Positions 57,990 through 64,000 of a stretch of DNA of 64,000 nucleotides are shown here, piece after piece. Position 1 is the stretch's first letter; every line of letters begins with the position of its first letter. The stretch spans positions 428,414,270 through 428,478,269 of the forward strand of contig OX465595.1 of the NCBI GenBank assembly GCA_950022295.1. Reading direction: 5' to 3'. Made by a program: the position numbers and the translations under genes. This stretch comes from Bromus sterilis. Its lineage: Eukaryota > Streptophyta > Magnoliopsida > Poales > Poaceae. Below the pieces are notes generated by a model. It saw only the letters and a program-made list of their open reading frames with translations, was not told the DNA's origin and did not search any database.

Positions 57990-58347
57990 AGACCAATCAA
58001 GCGCCAGCCGATCGCCGCCGGTGCACTGCAGCGCATGCAGCCAGTCCTGTACAGAAACCCGTCCTCCAAGGTGGAGACGGCGACGAGGAAGGCAGACGGA
58101 GAGGAAGGTGGAGACGGCGGACAAGGAGTCGGTGCTGGCCGTCAACCTGACTGAGATGAGGAGCGTTGCGGCGGCGAGAACGATCGTGGATGCCCTGGCG
58201 CCCGAGGACGTACGAGGTCCCTCCCGTCCAGCAGCAGGCCTTGTTGGGGTTGGCCGGGAACATGTGGAAGGCGTTGCCGATGACGAGAAAGGCGATCGAT
58301 GAGAATGCTGATCGCTGCTCCGTCGGCACCAACTTGAGCTCCGCCAT
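57990..58347 (-). pseudogene. Small membrane-protein gene, frameshifted
   Basis: Minus ATG at 58347 opens MAELKLVPTEQRSAFSSIAF, then LVIGNAFHMFPANPNKACCW and TGGTSYVLG. After about 49 residues the hydrophobic continuation STIVLAAATLLISVRLTA lies in another frame, so a one- or two-base change near 58195 has broken it. The intact form would have two membrane segments (about residues 14-30 and 52-70). High GC, an upstream CT-rich region and a good Kozak-like context suggest a once-real promoter and start. I do not recognise the family. Confidence 0.5.
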
Positions 58348-58671
58348 GGCTCTTTGCCTTTTTGGCTAGCTAGCGAATCTCGTCGGCGGGGCGGCTGCGT
58401 GGGGGAGCGAATGTGACGGGGATGGATGGATAAAATGGAGGGAACGAGCGAGGAACTTACCACCTGGTCGTCGTCGCGGACCGCTGCCGCTTGGTCCGGC
58501 GTCGGAGGTGGCCGCGCGAGACGGACAAGTGGACTGGACTCAGGGTTCTACTTCTCACACACACAAGAAGGGAGGGAGGGGGTGTTGGACTGGCTGGATG
58601 GGTGGGGTTGCTTATGATGGGCCGGCTTGCTTCTTGATGGTTGTTTTTGGCACCCCGCGGGGCCGCGCGGA

Positions 58672-59152
58672 GGGTGCCCACTAATTAGTTGCACCCTTAA
58701 TTAGGGGGTTCACTCGCGCGTTCCGAGCGCGTCAAGTGCCACGTTCTGACGCATTTTAGTGTTTCTCTTGGGTTTTTTCGTGTTTAACACGTGGCGCCGT
58801 TCGAACACACACCCGCAGCCACGGCAACACGTGCAACCACAGTCCTGCCACAACCCAGTTTTTCACCCATAATTCCTGCCACAACCACAGTTTTTTCAGC
58901 CACAACCACAACTTTTTTCAGCCACAGCCCAACTTTTCAGCGACAGCCACAGTTTTTTCAGGCACAACCACAATTATTTTCAGCCACAGCCTTGCAACAG
59001 GTCCGTGCGTAGCCAGAGGAGGATCCGCGCGCAGCCACAGTTGTTGTTTCGTGCGGGACACAGTGAAACCGCGACACATGGTGGATCCAGAGCGCGCAAA
59101 AGTGACATGTTCAGGGTCGCGCAGGAGGGTACCCGCTAATTAGTGATTGACC
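58672..59152. repeat. Candidate MITE with CCACAACCACAG repeats
   Basis: The borders GGGTGCCCACTAATTAGT (about 58673) and ACCCGCTAATTAGTGATT (about 59130) are related in inverted orientation. Between 58800 and 59040 a degenerate unit of about 22 bases (CAGCCACAACCACAGTTTTT) repeats roughly ten times. Confidence 0.45.
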
Positions 59153-59310
59153 CGAGAGGGAGAGAAAGCAACTTTTAAACTTTGATGCCCATAGTTTAGC
59201 TAAATTCTCATCTAGTTTGATGCCCATAGGGACGCCACTTGTGGCTGTTAAATGCCCATGATCCTTCTTGTATTCGTCAAACTCTGCTAGATGAATAAAG
59301 AAGTTCTTTC
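59153..59310. other. Short unassigned spacer
   Basis: Includes the repeated text TTTGATGCCCATAG twice (59182 and 59217). No gene seen. Confidence 0.35.
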
Positions 59311-59312
59311 CT

Positions 59313-59430
59313 GCTAAAAAAACTATTTGATGGGATGTTTCTCAAAAAAAACTATTTGATGGGATGTACCGCTAAAAAGAACTATTTGGTGGGATGTACA
59401 CACCTTAAAAAAACTAATTGATGGGGGTAT
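59313..59430. repeat. Four-copy tandem repeat, about 30-bp unit
   Basis: The unit AAAAACTATTTGATGGGATG occurs four times with small changes. Confidence 0.75.
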
Positions 59431-60479
59431 CCGCAAATGTTAGTCATCATGTGTCGCGTTCTAAGCGCTTCCCATGGTGGTTGTGCGCGAATTATAGTTG
59501 TGTTCGTGGCTGTGGATGCACCACCTGTGGTTGCGCCCCTGACTGCGCTCGTGGATATGCGGTTGTACTTATGGCTGCTTCTGTGGCCGTGGCTGCACCC
59601 TAGAAAAGTTTATCGAAATCTGTCAACATGGAATCTAGCTTTAAAGATCTCGACGAAAAGAATACAACGATGAAAACGGTTCATGTTAGCGATGATCGAT
59701 TGAAGAGATAAATATTTTGAGAACATGGATCTACGAAAAAAAGCTCAAACATCTAATCTCCCGTCCTCACACGCGGGACGGGAAAACGGCTCAAAACTCC
59801 CTGGTTAAGACAAGTAGCGCGCGTACGTTACATGATGCACCCTTCAACTAGTGAATTCGCGAGGTCGACAATTCAGGTCATGAGGTAAGGAAAGCCATAC
59901 ATAGGGACCTCGACCAAGATATTATCTTGGATGCAGCAATAAATAAAGATTTGAAAAAACTCCTTAAATAAAAAATCTACGCTCGGCAAATCCTATCTTA
60001 TGGGCAAGGGTTCCACGATATGGAAAACGAAATTCAGAGCTCAGATGGGCAAGGGTTCCCCTTATGACGGTTTGACAAATTAAATCGTCTTCCCCCGTGT
60101 TGTATTATATAGAGATATAGGTTAAAAAATACACGACCTCCTCAATGATTATGTGCCGTAGCTCTCGAGTCGTTAGTTGACAAGATTGACGAGTTTGCTT
60201 ACGCGGAACCTCCCGGTCGCCCGGGAGGCCAGTGGCCGCGACGACGGCGATGGCACGGCGACCTCGCGCACGGGAACGAAGAACTGAACGGGACGAACGA
60301 GGGAGGCAGAGTAGGTGGCCTAGGGTTTGTATCAGGCGTCGGGGAGGGTCTTATACGTCTCGGGGGTTCCACCGGATGGTCGATGTAAGGCCCCCGATGT
60401 GGTGCTAACTCGAGTTAGTCGCTTACGCGTCCCGCTCAAGTTAGTAGCACATAAAGAGCCACCGACTCACGACACTCGC
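59431..60479. other. Unassigned, includes GTGGCTG-rich block
   Basis: 59453-59605 is rich in GTGGCTGTGG-type words, roughly the complement of the CCACAGCCAC words at 58800-59040. The rest (60100-60480) is GC-richer and LTR-like in texture. No gene is supported. Confidence 0.35.
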
Positions 60480-62600
60480 ACTCGTGTCGCTGCCGGATTC
60501 TCGACAACAGGTATGTGAACAATGAACTTAAAACTAAGACATAAATATATAGAGTCCAGAGCATACATCGCCACCGGAATTTATTACATCATCTCAGAGG
60601 TCCGTGGACCCAACAGTACATCATGCAACAAGCGGAAGACAATCGCGACCGAGTACGGTCGAAATCCAAATTTCCCTAGAGAGGGCTGCACATAAAGAGT
60701 CCACCCACGGATCGTCGAAGCCTAACTATAGGATCTACTGAACGAGGTCGTCCTCATTCTCATCCTCCGGGGGCACCTCCACTTAGTATCGCCCAGTGCT
60801 CGGGTCGAGGTAGTAGTCCACTGCAGCGGCCGATAAGGCAAAACAGTAAAAGCACAAAAGGAAAACAGGGGTGAGATTAGACCATTACAGGATAACTAAC
60901 TCCCTACGGTAAGACAAGGTAAAATTAAAGGTTGCAGCCGCACTAGCATATATGGTGGCTAACGTTCTAATAGAGTAGGGGTAAGATCCAAGAATACACG
61001 TGACATCGCGTCATAAGTCTGCTATTCCCTACTTACGTCAATCATAACACAACCTAGATCTTCTCTCGGTCCCCCTGGACGAAGAAAAGCAACCGAGGCA
61101 CTCACACGGTAGGCAAGTTTTAATTATGATTCAAATTTTTGATGTTATTCTATGAACAAGGAGTAGGTCTCAAGTCGTCCATAACCGCGGACACGACTTT
61201 ACGAAAAGATTTAACCCTGCAGGGTGTACCAACTGCCCATCATAGGCTTCGCATGTACGCCCGGTTTCCACTTGGCTAGGTAAGCGCCTGAAACTCCGGA
61301 ACGTCAGAGTCCCTCTAACTAACAACGCACAATTCCGGATGGCCCCCGGTGAGTCGAGACCCAACTCAAAAGCCGGCCGCGCTCTCGAATCGGCCTCTAC
61401 TGTCTGGACGAGGTCGGTTTAGTTGCCCAAATAGATGTGGACAACCCCCTAGCTTCCAGGTTTGAACCAACAAGAGAAACCATGTCTTCGCTGGCCCGGG
61501 TTGTTTCGAAAACTGCTGGGGTACCAACCAATCACACACACGTTTGCAAAAGTAAATCAGCTTGGGCCACCACTAGAACTGTTTGAAGCTAGGTAGGTAA
61601 GACAAGGGGACCCCATAGAATCCCACACGCGATTATGCACGCTCGTCAAGAAACTCAATACCCGTAACTCGGGACCTAGGTGACTCAAATGGAACAAAAC
61701 ACCTGGCGGGAACAGCCCGGTCTCCCATCTTTCGTCAAGTATAAATTAGCATCATATTAATAATAAATATCAACCAACTTCTTTAAATAACATGATATCC
61801 CAAACCATAGCATAGGGTAAGCAGCAAGTTTTCCTACTCATACTAAGCAATGGCTGAGCGGCGGTAACTTAGCAATACAAAGGTTTGCTGGGATGTGGGG
61901 ATCATGGCTATTTGGTTTATGAAAGTGGCATAGCAAGTGGATAGGATCAGACAAATGTTCTAAACTATAGCTAGGCAGGTAGTGAGAACGGTATCAAGTA
62001 ATGTTATAAATCTTCCCCTTTACTGGGTAGTCGGTCGCCGAAGCAGACGTAGCAGGCTCCTCGGGCTCGGTGTCGGAAATCTCCACGTAAGTCTCCTCGG
62101 CGGTCTCAGGTGCTAACTTAAAGTACTGGCAAGGGAAAAACACGTAACTAAGCAATGGGTACAATGCACAGGCAAAGATGGTATGATCAAATTTAATCGA
62201 CATGATATGACCCTATCTAGTCAGATTTAAATGAAGGTGGTGACGACACGTCAACAACTTCATATGAAATTTATTTACGAAAATGGCTTTGGTCTTAGCC
62301 TTAATTTGGTGTGAGTAGCATGGCAACATGACATGATCAACAATGCAATTGACAGAAATAATTACAACGTGAAAATAAAACATCGATTCCGGAGACAGAG
62401 AGATGTCGATGAACTTGACATCGGAAAGGTGCAACAAAAGAAGGAACCCAGCCACATTACTTGGTTAGTTAGGGTTGGTTAATTACTTAGTTATGGTTGT
62501 GTGGGATGGGATCACCAAGTGAAGTGATGTGTCCGGCGCGTGCGCCTTGAGGACAATGTATCAATCATTCTACTCCTCCTTATTGTTGTTCTAAGATTCT
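60480..62600 (-). mobile_element. Antisense gypsy-type LTR, longer copy (unit B)
   Basis: Contains the same segment as 42091-43400 plus an additional left part of about 760 bases. On the minus strand that part parallels the right LTR at 55140-55700: GCAGGGTTAA, CCGCGGTTATGGAC and GTCTTCCGCTTGTTGCATGA echo the text there. This shows the unit A copy was cut at 42091. Confidence 0.55.
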
Positions 62601-62835
62601 TAGGGACTGCGTTTCGTCTAGATAGTTTAGTTTAGCAAGATGAAGAAGAAAAAGAAGAAGAGAATATGTGTACCACCGGTTGGTTGTTGGTGTTGGATTA
62701 AATTAATTCAATCTTGTCTTGTGTAATTCAATTCTATTGTTGGCTTAAATCAATCCTTAATTTTAGTAATGCATGTCGCATCGGGATTTCTCTCACATGG
62801 CGGTCCAAGCAAACTGCGTTTCTCTCTTCTCTCTG

Positions 62836-62917
<82 letters not shown>

Positions 62918-64000
62918 CAGCGGTAGCAGGTGCGTGCATGTGTCAATCAGTCTTTTCTTTGTCCTTTCATACTATCCATAAGATACTTCATCACTTCTGC
63001 GTCGGTACACCCCACTTAAAAAGAAGAGCGGTTGAGATTAGTCCATACCATTTCATAGAAAAGGGTAGGATGATCATATTTTTAAAATATCCATGCTTTT
63101 TTATTTCCTAATTCTGAAGTTGGAGTCAAATTTATCCATCCAGCTCTCCGCCCAACACACGCACACACAACCATCATCATCATACTGCATGGAGGACGCA
63201 TGCAAAGAAGAACGACGAGGATGACAACCACACACGGCTTAATTAGAGGAGCTATCTTGTATGATCAAACTACACAATTAGATTAATTAGCTAGCTTACT
63301 ACACAATTAACTTAGTAAGTAGTATCACGTACGATCGAGATTAATCAGCTTACACACTCACCTGCACTTGCTAATTTCGTGTTGATCTGTGTCCAGCAAC
63401 AGAAGATGGCCAGACATCAACTTTTAAGGCATCTAATATAACTAACTTGCTCAACTAACAATGATAATGATTACTAAACATTCATCAATTCACGGGTGAC
63501 AACTACATCCCAGGGACGGCGCTCCATGCAAGGGGAAGGTGCGCGAATGCAGCGTCGATGGCGCATCCAGTGCGGACCGGAACCGAGCCCGAGGAGGAGA
63601 AGGACGACCCCTCGAGGTCGAGGAGATTGTCGGCTTGGCCATCCCCACGATCATGACGTGGTTTCTGTAACCTTGGTTCTAAATGACTAAAGCCTAGCGA
63701 TGGTTCTACAAATTTGCCATGGTTATAACGATGCAACTGGATTTTTCATCCCATGCCAATGCTGCCATTTTCAATTTGAGATTGTTTTATTTAGATTGTG
63801 ATGGTTCTTTTTGCACATGGCAAATTCTTTTTTTTCCAAAGGGGAAACTGATAGTATTTTATTTTATTTTTATTGTGTAGAACACGAAATTCCTTATATA
63901 TGAGACACGTCAATCTTGCCGATATGAAGCGTTAACGCATCATGTATGCATGCATGGACCACGTATCTTCCATCTTCCTTCATCATGCGTCCATGGTTTT
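61238..64000. repeat. Segmental duplication unit B (matches 42091-44836)
   Basis: Direct copy of unit A; includes the LTR fragment, the microsatellite and the RY-motif upstream region of the peptide gene. The match is still continuing at the right edge, at the point equivalent to 44836, about 340 bases before the gene start. Confidence 0.9.
62825..62911. repeat. (CT)n(AT)n microsatellite, unit B
   Basis: Longer CT tract, interrupted by two GTCT variants, then an AT tract. Homologous to 43679-43747. Confidence 0.95.

Overview
The window looks like intergenic nuclear DNA from a Triticeae grass (wheat, Aegilops, barley or rye type). It is packed with repeat families that I recognise as typical of these genomes: a CACTA element with CACTAGTAGAAAA ends, an Athila-like gypsy LTR starting TGATACGTCT, Stowaway MITEs, LINE and zinc-knuckle (CCHC) retroposon remnants, a Harbinger transposase fragment and a chromovirus-type integrase. 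Intact genes are very sparse. The assignment rests on pattern recognition, not on a database search.

The only two clearly intact genes are paralogues: a minus-strand copy at 6630-6980 and a plus-strand copy at 45177-45527. Each encodes a 116-residue secreted peptide with eight cysteines arranged as two successive CX3C-Xn-CX3C units, the spacing of plant alpha-hairpinins. They sit in an inverted duplication of about 1.25 kb that includes a TATA box, CATGCA (RY-type) motifs and the 3' region. The upstream flank of the second copy (42091-44836) recurs at 61238-64000, an offset of about 19.15 kb. A third gene copy is therefore predicted to start about 340 bases beyond the right edge.

Layout. 1-5650: old repeats and a first copy of a 1.6-kb repeat (R1). 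5650-7600: peptide gene copy 1. 7600-11800: remnants of an unidentified locus split by a MITE and by an ORF1-only retroposon, both with target-site duplications. 11800-19100: low-coding region with a MUB (membrane-anchored ubiquitin-fold) exon and other exon-like pieces on the minus strand. 19115-24350: truncated Athila-like element. 24350-24650: 3' exons of an unidentified gene. 25000-29150: a short tandem duplication with a 3.3-kb CACTA element inserted in its first unit. That element carries a 334-bp tandem array and a 5S-rRNA-like segment. 29200-31700: repeats. 31780-32142: HIPP gene remnant. 32590-38400: Harbinger, antisense ORF1, LTR and Stowaway pieces. 39299-41860: R2, an F-box remnant fused to a LINE tail, and a MITE. 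42091-46000: duplication unit A with peptide gene copy 2. 47109-47896: PRPP synthetase pseudogene. 49200-57000: gypsy remnants. 57990-58350: broken small membrane-protein gene. 58670-61240: repeats. 61238-64000: duplication unit B.

The intact genes do not form a pathway. The window records duplication of one small secreted-peptide gene in a setting of nested transposons and gene fragments.
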